From contig NC_068365.1 of the NCBI RefSeq assembly GCF_020536995.1, forward strand, positions 32,624,648 to 32,688,647: a stretch of 64,000 nucleotides of DNA, given 5' to 3'. The notes beneath the pieces are model-generated. The model made no database searches and had not been told where the DNA came from. It was given only the letters and a program-made list of their open reading frames with translations. A program made the position numbers and the translations under genes. Of this stretch, positions 1 to 11,283 are shown piece after piece; position 1 is the stretch's first letter, and each line of letters opens with the position of its first letter. The DNA is from Dreissena polymorpha. Lineage: Eukaryota > Mollusca > Bivalvia > Myida > Dreissenidae.

Positions 1-1068
1 GTTGTGTTTACTAAATATATGCTCATTCTTATTACATTCATTTCTCATTTGCTGTTCGTCGCTTTTCTGCGGGTGACACGTGGCTTATGGGTCACTTTTT
101 TAATGGCGCAAAACCCCATAGACTATGCCAAGTCAGTTTTTGCCGTGTGTTTTTGCTGTTTTTGCTAATATTGTGTTGCCATTGGTTACTTGCCATACAT
201 ACAGGACCCTCTGCAAAATGGGGTTTCTCTCATATTCATGCAGCAGAAGTCTCGATTTCTTTACAGTCATATTCTGTGATACGATCTAGATACATACGCA
301 TAATATCGGAATAAAGACTATTAAGAGCTACACTCAGATCATTTGAGCCTCGTTATCTGTATTCTGGGCATAATGCATATGCGTTAAGTGTCATTCCAAA
401 TCAGCCCCTGCAGTCAGGTCGGCAATTTCCGCTTTTATTGTATTTTCGTTTAACGAAAGTATCTTCCTAGCGAAAATCCAGTTAAGGCGGACAGTGCTGT
501 AACTGTTTAACCTGTGCGGACAAAGGTAATCTTGGGTGACAATTTCAGTATAACGGAAGTAAACTCCAGCTGCTGGAGCAGTATTGCCTTCTCCTGATTT
601 ACAATTTGTTGGTCCTTTATTGAAGGCCAGTAACCAATTGCCAAAACAATACGAAACAGCACAATACGAAACAACATACGCAAATAGACGAATAAAGCTG
701 GAGTCACCTCCTTGGAACGGTCAATGCAAAGCATTGGGGGTTTAACCCGGTTTTAGAGCGCACAGCCTCACACTTGGCCCAGCAATATGCATAATACATA
801 TAAATGTAAATATAATGTAACCTGATAGCATTGAAACTCAAATTAAACATTAATAAAAGTGAATTAAAGCGCATTCAATTTGATTATCATTTAATTACTC
901 AATGGTAGGAAGAAGACCAGATCAACAGAGTTTCAACTTTTCGAGGAACGATGAAATGAAATTCAGCGCATGCATTACGCACAGTTTTCACAGAACGAGG
1001 TTTTTTTCTCGTCTGCTACCACGACCATTTATCGTCCGTTTTATTCAATTATTTATTGCCTGCTTCAG
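1..1068. other. Intron or upstream part of the CAP gene; diverged inverted repeat
   Basis: No exon of the CAP domain's N-terminal half is seen here. Positions about 120-240 and the reverse complement of about 540-700 resemble each other (a GCCATTGGTTACTTGCC-like core in both). This suggests an old TIR element with a hairpin repeat copy (375-535) inside. The short open frames here look like chance. Confidence 0.35.
375..535 (-). repeat. Hairpin-rich interspersed repeat, copy 1
   Basis: The segment carries the diverged core CGGCAATTTCCGCTTTTATT, TTTCGTTTAACGAAAG, AGCGAAAATCCAGTTAAGGC and CCTGTGCGGAC. Together these match the other copies at 2215, 2795, 3270 and 5430. Orientation is given only relative to them. 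Confidence 0.55.
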
Positions 1069-1205
1069 GGCGCTTTTCAGTGGGTCAGAACTTAGCATAT
1101 GGCTACTCCAGCTGGACAGGTGCAATCGAAGGATGGGCAAAGGAGAAGAAAGACTTCACCTACGGTACCGACAATAAAAACAAAGTTGTGGGGCACTATA
1201 CTCAG
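1069..1205 (+). CDS. CAP gene exon: GRFSVGQN to GHYTQ
   Basis: The reading frame starts in phase 1 after TGCTTCAG and ends in phase 0 at CTCAG before GTAATG. It encodes GRFSVGQNLAYGYSSWTGAI and then, after a basic stretch, VVGHYTQ, the first half of the CAP1 signature. A second acceptor, TTTTCAG with the exon starting at 1081, keeps the same phase; I prefer 1069 because GRF-x-VGQN is common in the family. Confidence 0.85.
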
Positions 1206-4200
1206 GTAATGATCGTTTGGTTAAGGGAAAAGGTTAAAGGGCGGGGTTTTAGTTTGCTGTGCATTGTCTCTCGATTTTTACATTAACCTCCAAAACATTG
1301 GGATGTAAGTCGTCCATGGATACTCGGCGCAGTATACAGCGACGTCACTTTGTTTTTTCCCCTCATATGTACAAAAACATACAGCGTTTAAATTTGTAAG
1401 AACTTCTATTGCTTTGCAGTTGAATTAATACTTTTTGAAAAACTTCTTTTGATCTGCCTCCGTTCGGTTTGTGTTAGGATTAACACGAGTCGAATTGGGT
1501 CATCAAAAAATGTTCAATTACTTAACAATGAAATATGTGTCGATGATTTACAAACTCAATCCTTTGTTGATATCCCAACTGCTCGATTTTCCCATTGGCT
1601 AATCCATTACCCTAATATGCTTAATTAATGTGCTTGCTATACATTTTTGTTTATAAACAATCCGATTATCAAATAAGTGCCACTTAAGTTATAAAAATAC
1701 AGACAGTTCGCCTAGATATACTACAATTACCGGTATCTTGTTTCCAGATGGTGTTGGCGCAAACATCAAAAGTTGGCTGTGGATATGCCGTCTGTAATGG
1801 TCGGCCTTATTATGTGTGCAACTATGGCCCAGCGTAAGTTTGGTACTGTTTTATCATTTTGTTTTCGATAAGTTTTTTTTAGGTCGTCTCAAACGGAGCA
1901 ATGAAGAGGTATTTCATTTAGACTATAAATTTACACCCATTAACATTTTGTTCCTCATATCAGTGGTTGCAAGTTAAACCCAGTGGGTGCAAGTTGTACC
2001 GAGGGGTTACTCGTTATGGTAGATTTTGTTAGTTCTACATTAATCGTTAAACTTGTATAAGTGGTTACGTCATGAGCTAGTGGTAACCCGTTACACTAGT
2101 TGTCACTCGTTACACCAGTGATTACACATTGTTTGAGACGTTACATGATGAATGTTCACTTTTATTATATGTACCGCAATCTGGGAAAACTGGGCTTATA
2201 CCATGTCCGTTTAGAGTCACCCCAGCAGTACACACAGGAAAGTCAGGGACGACACTTTCCGCTACACTGGCAGTTCGTTTAAAAGAAACCTTCTTAAAAC
2301 AAAAAAATCTATAAAACCGTTTCGTCCCTGATTAGCTTTCTCGGACTGCACAGGCTAATCCGGGAAGACACTTTACGCACATGCATCAAGACCAGTTTCC
2401 CAGAACGTTTCTTGTATCTTACAGGGGTAATTATATGGGAGAACAGCCATATGCAAACGGCACAACATGTGCTATGTGTCCCAAAAGCTGTACAAATCGA
2501 CTGTGTGGTAAAAATGTGTTTATTACTGACTAAAACAACGTTACTGAAGTTGCTTCGAAATACAATGCAATTTAAGATTTGGTCATTTCAACTAGTACAA
2601 TCGTTGGCATGTAAGCTAATAGTCATCAAAAACAAATAACAACAGTTTTATCTTCCTCATAATAAGTTTAACAACAATCTGATACATAACAACAATCTTA
2701 TAATTTGTTGACAGAAGAATATAATACAGACACAATCTACGAGCTCATCAAATTTAATAAAAAAAACATAACAGTTCAGCCTCGGTCTGTGAAAAAGGGT
2801 TTTAATGCATTGACGTGTCGTCCAAGATTAGTCGGTGCGGACTGCACTGGACGGCACTTCGTTAAAAGGCAGATTTTTCTTAACAAAAATCCAGTGACGG
2901 CAGAAGTGTCGTCCCTGATTCGCCTGTGAGGCTTGCACAGGCTAATCTGGGACGACACTTTACGCACGTGCATTGACATATTTTCTTTAATCTATCGATG
3001 ATGGATAAGAAAAAGAATAACGGGTCGAAGTTGTGATATTTGCCAAGTCATAAAATTACAGTTTTAGACACAATGTTATTTGAACAATATTTTGAATTCC
3101 TGGCGGTGTTAAGGCTCATCGGTTTGCTTACGATTTTTCCTGCCGTTTTTAACCAAGTGCTAGTCATCTAATTGCCTTTAAGAAGAAGTTCAATATAAAT
3201 AGTGCCCATCTAGGTTATTCATACGTTTAATTAGTTAACATTTACTTGTATAGTTTATATGAGAAGCGCTGGATGAAAACGGTGTTTAACGCATGTCTTT
3301 AAAGTGATGTGTAGTCCGCACAGGTTAAATATGACTACACCTTCCACTTATTGTTTTTTTTTTAGTTTCAGGAAGTATTACCTCAAAAATTCAATTTAGG
3401 CGAAAAGTGTCGTACTTGACCAGCCATTGCGTATTGCACAGGAAATTCTAGGACGACACTTAACGCACATGCATTAAACCCTGATTTGACGAGCTCGTGT
3501 AGAATGTCTTTAATTGTCATCATTCAGTACAGATCTCAACTGTAGAAAATACACTTGCAAATAATGAAGTTTAAAAAAGTATCGAATATTATTATGCTAA
3601 TTGAGTTAATGGCATTTTAAATGATTATTTCGCAATGTATTTAATCGATGATTTGTGTGCATATATCAAGGAAATGCGTATTATGTTTTATTATTGTTCA
3701 AATAGTATGTATCATTAGAGTGGCTTTTCTATTTTTATATCTGAAATAGCACTGCATTGGCCAATTTTTTAAAATAATGCGAAATATGCTAAAAAAACAC
3801 ACAAAACCTAATCACCCTGTACAATTATCCGTTAAATTTCAAAACAACCGGGCCTGAGCGCAACCTTGAAAGTAGCATTGGCTCATTTATAAATGCATCT
3901 CAACAAAGAGGTGGCGTCCGTGATAAACGGCCGTGAACATGTACTTCTAATATTATTTTTTTCTAGGTTGTGGCGGGTTGGTGCGTCTAAACGGAAGGGT
4001 CCTGGACTTGAAGGAATGCAACTGTTACTGCTATCATTTCACATGCAACCGAATTGTGCACGTGAGTTTCGAGTATACAGACGAAGGGAAAATGTTATTT
4101 TTATTACTTATTTGTAGATATTTGTTTATATCCACCAGTGTTATATAAATTGCTAAATGTGTGACTTGATCTCATAAATTTAATTCGTATTACTTACAAT

Positions 4201-6130
4201 TCATCTCATTTATGTTCGTTAAGCTTACATTTGTCATAAGTTTTGTTTTTCTGTTGCTTGAGTTGAAAATTAAGTGTGTAAAGTACCTCTCCTGTCTCTC
4301 CTGATTGACACACGATATCAGGGGCGTAGCTAGCATCTTTCGAGCTGTAGGTCCGGATATGATACATACAAACGGGGGGGGGGCAGGTGTCCACCGCCTG
4401 AAATAATTTACATTCTTTAACGCCTGTGGCGAGATTTAAAGCATATCAAGACAAATAATTAGATAAGAAATATAAGACTTTGGCCTGAATTTCTTTGATA
4501 TTTTACTGTTTTTTTCTCAATGTCAGAGAACCAAATTTTGCTTTGTTCGGCATCAAGGTACCGAACCGACTCGGATTCAGTCAATGGATCGGGTTACGGG
4601 ACAAGTGCTCCATTTTAAATTTCCGCGGTCATAAACACATTCGGAATTGTCTGAGGATTATTTCAATATGAAATGCAGATTTCTAACACATCAAATCCCC
4701 CCCCCCCTATCAGGGTCAACATTTTAATGCGTTTTTCGAAGTTGAAGCATTTTTATTTGTTCATGTTTCGAAAAAAAATGTAGGCCCGGGCCAGCTGTGC
4801 ATTATAGCTGCTACGCCCCTGGTAATTGATACCAACTGTATGATTGCTATGAATCTCTAAAGTGCATTCCCACCAGTTGTTGTACCCAATGTCCAAATAG
4901 TGAGGGACCTTTTATTGAAACTACCTTGGGTGATTGTTTAAATCAATGCAATGTTCATTTTAAAGAACCAGTGCCCGTATTCAATAACTGATTATAAGAA
5001 TGAATTTTAAAATTTAATTATATTTTTTAAACTTTAAAATACTCAAACTTCTTGAAAGTCCAGAAAAGTGTTGCAGTGAACAGTTTAAATGGTCTAAATA
5101 GCGTAAATAATACTATCTTTATTATTTAAGCACCATTTCGAGCCTTTTTATGTGCACACCCTAAGGCATTTTTATTGAGTCTAAGACTATTATTTATTCT
5201 TAATTCTAAGAAGCGGTTGGTAAATACGGACCCAGAATGTGAAGCATAAGATGAATTGTTATGACTATCTTGCAGTGAAATGCGTTGGCGCCGTTGATAG
5301 TACCCACTGCCCGGGTTTTTACTCAGGAAAATGCGAGGTTTGGACCAACGTACCAGTTGAGTGTCCCAAAATGTGCAAGTGGTGCCCATACGCGGGTAAG
5401 AATTATATGAGCCGCGTTCTATGAAAACTGGGATTCAATCATATGATTCGAGATTCATGCTGGATAAGCCTGTACAGTGCGCACAAGCCAATCACGGACG
5501 ACACTTTCCGCCTTCACTGGATATCCGTATAGTGGAGGATTCGTTTAAACGAACATTTCTAAACAAGCGGAAAGTGTCGTCTCTGAGTAGCGTGTGGAAT
5601 AATCAGTATCAAAACCACCAGCACATCTAACTCTGGAATAACTCCGCCTGTGCCTCGGCATTTACAAAGTCCTCCTAAGGCAGTTACTATGTCATCAGAA
5701 GGCAGTTACAAACAACTGGTATTTAATGAACCACCGTCACTACCATATCGGTATTATAAAACCATGTTCACCACCTCCACAGCACCGCTACCTCCATCAT
5801 CACGACCATAACAACTGCAACCAACAATAATACCACCACATCTAATTGCCATAACACAAGCACTACCTTACGCCATTAGAACACTACCACCGCAATCATA
5901 ACAAAGCGGTCAACTAAGCGACCATGATAGATAAAGCAATCGGACTCCACAACATTAACTGCATCGCTACATTAACTACAAGATATCCTTAACATTTCTC
6001 CATCATAACAAACAGACGTTAAATCTAGTACAGATTGTAATACAAACTACATTTATGCACACAGAATATAGATGTGCATACTATTCTCTGGTTCTTTTTT
6101 TCTGTTTCAGACAAGCAATTCCTCAAGTAA
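1069..6130 (+). CDS. CAP-domain (CRISP/SCP-like) secreted protein with C-terminal ShK domain, 3' part, six exons
   Basis: Six exons are visible: 1069-1205, 1748-1833, 2425-2507, 3967-4061, 5276-5395 (or from 5236) and 6111-6130. The first reads GRFSVGQNLAYGYSSW and ends in GHYTQ. The second and third join to give VGCGYAVC and the CAP signature YYVCNYGPAGN. The third continues into CAMCPKSCTNRLC, the hinge-like cysteine segment. The fourth is cysteine-rich and EGF-like. The fifth has six cysteines spaced as in a ShK domain. The last adds DKQFLK and a stop. Family members are secreted glycoproteins, often disulfide-rich venom, mucus or immune proteins; the role here is unknown. Phases agree across exons 1-2-3-4 and 5-6. 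The signal peptide and N-terminal half of the CAP domain must lie upstream of the window. Odd points: the usual Trp after GHYTQ-MV is Leu, and the exon 4/5 phases fit only with the longer exon 5 or an unseen exon. Confidence 0.85.
1748..1833 (+). CDS. CAP gene exon: CAP2 signature
   Basis: The exon follows TTTCCAG and precedes GTAAGT. It encodes MVLAQTSKVGCGYAVC and then RPYYVCNYGPA. The cysteines and YYVCNYGPA match the CAP2 signature. The position that is Trp in most CAP proteins (MVW) is Leu, codon TTG. It runs from phase 0 to phase 2, matching its neighbours. Confidence 0.88.
2205..2410 (+). repeat. Hairpin-rich interspersed repeat, copy 2
   Basis: This copy holds GGGACGACACTTTCCGC, then TCGTTTAAAAGAAACCTTCT, a palindromic CGGACTGCACAGGCTAATC, GACACTTTACGCACATGCAT and CCAGTTTCCCAGAACG. 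It is the clearest full-length copy and ends just before the third CAP exon. Confidence 0.75.
2425..2507 (+). CDS. CAP gene exon: end of CAP domain and cysteine hinge
   Basis: The exon follows CTTACAG and precedes GTAAAA. It encodes GNYMGEQPYANGTTC, then AMCPKSCTNRLC. This is the typical end of the CAP domain followed by the C-x2-C-x3-C-x4-C hinge. Phases are 2 in and 1 out. A hairpin repeat copy ends just before its acceptor. Confidence 0.88.
2795..2990 (+). repeat. Hairpin-rich interspersed repeat, copy 3
   Basis: The same blocks appear: ATGCATTGACGTGTCGTCC, GTGCGGACTGCACTGGACGG, GAAGTGTCGTCCCTGATTCG, CTTGCACAGGCTAATCTGGG and ACGACACTTTACGCACGTGC. Both ends carry facing GTCGTCC/GGACGAC blocks, so the copy can fold on itself. 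Confidence 0.75.
3270..3490 (+). repeat. Hairpin-rich interspersed repeat, copy 4 (diverged)
   Basis: Diverged blocks are present: GTAGTCCGCACAGGTTAAAT, AATTTAGGCGAAAAGTGTCG, GCACAGGAAATTCTAGGACG and ACACTTAACGCACATGCATT. It lies in the intron between the third and fourth CAP exons. Confidence 0.65.
3967..4061 (+). CDS. CAP gene exon: small cysteine-rich EGF-like segment
   Basis: The exon follows TTTTTTTCTAG and precedes GTGAGT. It encodes CGGLVRLNGRVLDLKECNCY and then CYHFTCNRIVH. The LNG-x-LDL-x-x-C-x-C pattern is like the short EGF-like stretch found between CAP and C-terminal domains in invertebrate CAP proteins. Phase is 1 in and 0 out, which does not fit the 5276 start of the next exon. 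Confidence 0.75.
4319..4821. mobile_element. TIR element (MITE-like) with CAGGGGCGTAGC ends
   Basis: Perfect 12-bp terminal inverted repeats are seen: CAGGGGCGTAGC at 4319-4330 and GCTACGCCCCTG at 4810-4821. Just inside lie a G run (about 4373-4382) and, facing it, a C run (about 4688-4697). No coding capacity is seen. The TIR start CAGGGG resembles hAT-type ends, but no clear target duplication was found. It sits in the intron before the ShK exon. Confidence 0.7.
5276..5395 (+). CDS. CAP gene exon: ShK-type six-cysteine domain
   Basis: The sequence KCVGAVDSTHCPGFYSGKC, then VECPKMCKWC, has spacing C-x8-C-x7-C-x9-C-x3-C-x2-C, as in ShK domains. The CP-x-x-C-x-x-C end is typical. The acceptor CTTGCAG gives a phase 1 start; the upstream acceptor GACCCAG (exon from 5236) gives a phase 0 start that fits the previous exon. 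The donor is GCGG before GTAAGA. Confidence 0.8.
5425..5620 (+). repeat. Hairpin-rich interspersed repeat, copy 5
   Basis: Blocks TGTACAGTGCGCACAAGCC, CACGGACGACACTTTCCGCC, TTCGTTTAAACGAAC and AAGCGGAAAGTGTCGTCTCT match the other copies. It begins just after the donor of the ShK exon. Confidence 0.7.
5640..6100. other. Intron, CA/ACC-rich low complexity
   Basis: Positions about 5690-5900 are rich in CCACC/CACCA/ATAACA triplets (old degenerate trinucleotide repeat). Nothing else was seen before the last CAP exon. Confidence 0.5.
6111..6130 (+). CDS. CAP gene last exon
   Basis: The acceptor TTTTTTTCTGTTTCAG is strong. The split codon plus AAG CAA TTC CTC AAG TAA gives DKQFLK and a stop, in phase with the ShK exon. 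No clear AATAAA lies close downstream; one AATAAA occurs near 6847. Confidence 0.7.
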
Positions 6131-7209
6131 CCTAGATCGTTCAGCCTTATCTCACAACGGATAATTAAAGCCTTTGAACAAAGTGCTTATTTGTTGACGC
6201 ATTATAAATTCGCATGTACTTTTTATCGTTTTCTTTCGGTTGGACAATTGTAACTTATGTTATATATGCATGTGTACATGCATTAGCTGTAATTTAAATG
6301 TGTTACTTCGTTTACTTAACTTTAACGCATTTAGTAGTTTATTGCTTTACGTTGATTCCTATAGTTAAGATATTGTTGCGAATTTGTTATTTGACATGTT
6401 GTTTACGACTACAACTTGCTATATTGACCAACATAGAAATATTTCTTTTTAAAGAGTCGTGTTATTCTAGTTGTATATACGTAAGCATGTTTATATTGTA
6501 TCGAAAAGTAAGCTTTTGTTCATTTTTTTTTATTTTGAATATATTATACAGCAGCTGTTGTGTTTGTTATTTTTCATATAAGCGGTGTACGTAGATATCA
6601 AACTCATTATTTTCGGCTGTTCTTTCTTTGAACACATTTATTTGTTGTTGTTTTTTGTGTTTTTTTTTTGTTTTGGTTAAAGTTTATTTTAAAAAAGCAA
6701 GTAAAGGCCATGAAACGAAATCCTATTCGATCTATGCACATGTTAAATCATATATTGTTTTTTTTATTAGAAGATTAAGTACCGATCAGAAATTGGAAGC
6801 CATTTTTATAATTAAGCGCGCAATTGGTAAATCAACCATTATTTTAATAAATACAAACATTCTCTATGTACATTAAGCAAAGATAAAACATGAATTGTTT
6901 CTCACATTAAAATATTTACCGTAATATTCAAGATTACTAAACAAATTAAAATCCAACTGGACGTTATCAGTGTTTTTGGCAAGCATTTATATCTGAGACA
7001 TATAACTTCTAATCTTGCACATACTCACGAAAAATAACTTACTATCACTTTTTTATGTTTATTTTGCAATATGATTGCAACTACCTTAGACACTAGTGCT
7101 ATTTAATGCATCTTCGAATGTAACTTTAGAATGCCATAAACAGAAGATAGCAAAATAAGTTAATGTAATGCTCACCAATGTTAAAGCACGGCAAGAAAAC
7201 GGACAGCAG
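6131..7209. other. CAP gene 3' UTR candidate and AT-rich spacer
   Basis: T-rich sequence without credible coding exons. The early part is probably 3' UTR of the CAP gene. A sequence AATAAA near 6847 could be a polyadenylation signal; this is inference. Confidence 0.4.
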
Positions 7210-10200
7210 ACTCTATGTTAACAGGGGCTTCTAACGCCCTAGTTGCCCAATTTTAAATTCAAAAAGTTTGCAAGGTTTTTTCCGTCGCTTCCGAGGAATA
7301 ACTCTTGTTTGTCCGAAAGGGGGCATTAAATTTGGTACATCCTCGCACTGGACAATGGCGCATACCAGTAAAACGCCAAATAGGCTGTTTTTGACTCCGA
7401 CCCTAATTGAAAGTCCCAGCCAAAACTAGGTGGGCCCGAAAGGTAGTTATCATAATGTATGCATGTACTCGGTCGCTTGCGGGATAACTCGTGTTTTTCC
7501 GAAGGGGACCTTAATAGGTGCATACCCACTCACTGGAAAATGACACATAATACGCTTAATAGGCTGCATGTGACTCCGACCATAATTTAAATTTCCAGCC
7601 GAAACTAGGTGCGCCCGACAGGAAGTGAGGTGAGCATGCACCATTTCACTTCCGGTGGATAACTCTTGTTTGGCCGAAAGGGGGCATTGAACGAGCTAAC
7701 CCACGCTATGGCAAAGGACTCATCCCAGTGAAACGCTTAATAGGCTGTATGGAAATCTGACCCTAATTAAAAGTCCCAGCCGAAACTAAGTGAGCCCAAC
7801 AGGCACGTCGCTTCCGGGGGAAAACTATTGGTTGTCAAAAAAGGGTCCTTACAGGTGCATACACATTCACTTGATAAATGATGCTTAATGCGCTTAATAA
7901 GCTGTATGTGACTCCGACCCTAATTAAAAGTCCGAAACTAGGTGAGGCAGTCGATGGGAGGTGAGCGTGCACTAGGTCGCATTCGAGAGGGAGATAACTT
8001 TTGTTTGTCCGAAATGGGGCGTTGACGGTGCATTCCAACTAACTGGAACATGACGTTTACCAGTAATACGCTAAGTAGGCTGTATGTGACTCCAAGCCTA
8101 ACTGAAAGTCCAGGGCCTCAACTAGGAAAGCTTGATTTCAGCATGCACTAGGTCACTTCCAGAGGATAACTCTTGTTTGTCAAGAAGGGGTCCTTAAAGA
8201 TTCATACACATGCACTGGATAAATGACGCATACTGCGCTATAAAGGCTGTATGTAATTCCGACCCTAATTAAAAGTCCCGGCCGAAACTAGGTGAGGCCG
8301 ACAGGCAGTCGACGGGAGGTGAGCGTGCACTAGGTCACTTCCGAAGGAAAACTTTTGTTTGTCCGTAAGAGGGCGTTGAATGCAAACTCACTGGAAAATG
8401 ACGTATACCAATAATACGCTAAGAAGGCTGTATGTGACTCCGTAACTAATTAAAAGTCCCGGTCGAAACTAGGTGAGCCCGACCTCAGCATGCACTAGGT
8501 AACCTCAATGGTATAACTCTTGTCTATCAAAAACGGGTTCTGAAAGGTGCATACACAGTCACTGGATAAATGACGCATAATGCGCTCAAAATTCTGTATG
8601 TGACTCCGACCCTAATTAAAAATCCCGTCCGAAACTAGGTGAGTCCGACAGACTGTTGACAGGATGTCAATATGCATTAGATCGCTTAAGGGGGATAACT
8701 TTTTTCAGTCCGAAATCTGCCATTTACGGTGCACACCCAGTCACTGGAAAAATGACACGTACTGCGAAAAAAGGCTGTTGTGACTCCGACCCTATTTAAA
8801 TAGTCCGGTCGAAACTAGGTTAGCTCGACAGGTAGTCGACGGAAGGTGAGCGCGCACTAGGTCGCTTCCGGAGAATAACTCTTGTTTGTCCAAAATGGGC
8901 CTTAAATGTGCATATCCATTCACAGGTAAATAACGTAATAAGTAAATCGTTAAGTAAGGATCTATGTGACTCCGACCATAATTAAAAGTCCCGGCCGAAA
9001 TTAGGTGAGTCCGACGAACAGTTGACAGGATATCAACATGCACTAGGTCGCTTCCGGGGGATACCTCCTGATTGTCCGAAAGGGGCTCTTAAAGGTGCAT
9101 ACTTACTCACTGGAAGATGACGCATATTGCGATAAAAAGGCAGTACGTGTCTCCGAGCCTAATTAAAAGTCCCGGCCTAAACTAGGTGAGCCCGACAGCT
9201 GTCGACGGGACGTCGCTTTCGTGGGATAACTCTTGTATGTCCGAGAGGGGTCATTGAAGGTGCCTACTCACTTACTGAAAAATGACGCATACGCATGATA
9301 GGCTGCATTTGACTCCGACCTAAATTCAAAGGCCCGGCTGAAACTAGGTGGGCCCATAAATGTGCATACCACTCATTGGAAAAGTAAAGCAAACTGTCAG
9401 TAATGCGCTAAATAGGCTGTGTGTTACTCCGATCCTAATTAAAATTCGCGGCTAAAACTTTGTGAGCTCGACAGGCAATTGACGGTTTGTTAGCGTGCAC
9501 TAGGTCACTTTCGGAGGATAACACGTGTTTTTCCGAAATGGGGGCCTTAAATGTGCCCACCCACTCACTGGTAAATGACGCATACAGGTAAAATGCTAAA
9601 TAGGCTGTATATAACGCCGACCCTATTTTAAAATCCCAGCCGAAACTAGGTGAGCCAGACGGGCTGTTGACAAGATGTCAGCACTCACTAGGTCGCTTCC
9701 GGGGGATATTTCTTGTTTGTCCAAAAGGGGCGCTTGAAGGTGCAAACAGACTCACAGGCAAAATGACGCATACTGCACTAAATAGGCTGTTTGAGACTCC
9801 GACCCTAATTTAATGCCCCGGCCGAAACTAGGAGAGCCCAATAGGCAGTCCACGGGAGTTGAGCCTGCACTAGGTCTCTTTCGGGGGTTACTCTTGTGTG
9901 TTTTTTAAAGGGGCCTTTACAGGTGCACACAGACTCACTGGAAAAATGACGCATACTGCACTAAATAGGCTGTATGTGACTCCGACCATAATTAAACGTC
10001 CCGGCGGAAAGTAGGTGAGACCGACAGGCACTTGACAGGATGTGAGCATGCACTAGGTTGCTTCCGGGGGATAACTCTTGTTTGTCCGAAAGGGGCCCAT
10101 AAATGTTCATACCACTCACTGGAAAAGTAAAGCAAACTGTCAGTAATGCGATAAATAGGCTGTATGTTACTCCGATATTAATTAAAATTCCCGGCTAAAA

Positions 10201-10320
10201 CTAGGTAAGCCCGAAAGGCAATCGACGGGAGGTTAGCGTGCACTCGGTCCCTTCCGGGTGCTAGGTGAGCCTAACAAGATATCGACTGGAGGGTAGTGCA
10301 GTAGGTCGCTACCGGGGAAT
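7210..10320. repeat. Tandem satellite, unit about 165-190 bp, about 17 copies
   Basis: Each unit carries TGACTCCGACCCTAATTAAA, GAAACTAGGTGAGCCCGAC, GTGCACTAGGTCGCTTCCGG and GATAACTCTTGTTTGTCCGA. The TGACTCCGAC core or its variants recur near 7392, 7571, 7752, 7909, 8087, 8253, 8435, 8601, 8781, 8967, 9147, 9310, 9423, 9611, 9793, 9977 and 10167. Spacing is mostly 163-190 bp, with one short unit (113). Part of the array alternates about 180 and 166 bp, hinting at a dimer. Copies are diverged by substitutions and small indels. Open frames inside are repeat shadows. Function unknown. Confidence 0.93.
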
Positions 10321-10339
10321 AACTCTTGTTTTAAAAAGA

Positions 10340-10640
10340 ATACTTCGTAATAAGGCTTAATATACTTAACTGGCTGCTAAAAAGGCTAAATAGGCTTCAT
10401 GTTTCAGCCCATTTAATATACTTATTATATATAGCTAAATAGGTTCAAATGGCTTCTTAATACGCTAGAATTGGCTAAAAAGGATATATATTTCAGCATT
10501 CGCACTAAACTTGCTAACTAGGATAAATAAGATTTATATTCAGCCCATTTAATATACGTATTACATCGGCTAAATAGGTTCAAATGGCTGCTAAATAGGC
10601 TAAAATGGGCTTTATATGATGTAGATTTCAACCTTTGTAC
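10340..10640. repeat. Degenerate GGCTAAATAGG repeat with a 136-bp direct repeat
   Basis: CAGCCCATTTAATATAC followed by AGCTAAATAGGTTCAAATGG occurs at about 10405 and again at about 10541. Short GCTAAATAGG-like motifs recur throughout. It abuts the end of the satellite array. Confidence 0.7.
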
Positions 10641-11191
10641 GCGTAATTTATTTATGTCTTAGTCTATGTATAGGTCAACGAGTATTATGCTAGAAAGATT
10701 GTTAAAGTTTATAATTATGTCCTATGAAACGCGTCATTTACGTTAGAACATTTTCACAAATTTTGATATTATAGATTAAATGTTTAGTACGCGCAACATG
10801 TTAAATATTGTTTGCAGATGATCTAATAATGTATTCATTAGACTGCGGTACTAACAATAAGAATGCAATAATATCAACATGTTTAAAGTTTGTTACATTA
10901 ACTAATGCACATGGTCTTCCTCTAGTCCCATTGAAAACGAATACATACTTCTTATAGCGTGTATGTTTATGTGTATACCATTAACACGTATACTCGTAAA
11001 TGTGTGCGTGTGGCTTTTTCACAATTAATTGGTTTTGAGTTTGAAATAAACCAGTATAAAAAAATAATTCTAATAATCTGTTCAAAACAAACACAATCAC
11101 TAAAAAGTCAATAATAATTATCTAAAAATTATCTAGTATTCAGTAATAATAATAATACTTCTTATAATAATACTTCTTATAATAATACTTC

Positions 11192-11283
<92 letters not shown>

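Noticed and set aside
7326-9043. Minus-strand open frames with repeated AHLVSAG/NYGRSH-like words
   Set aside because: They are periodic shadows of the satellite monomer.
7210-10320. CRISPR-like array
   Set aside because: Units are adjoining diverged monomers without constant short repeats and unique spacers, in eukaryotic DNA.
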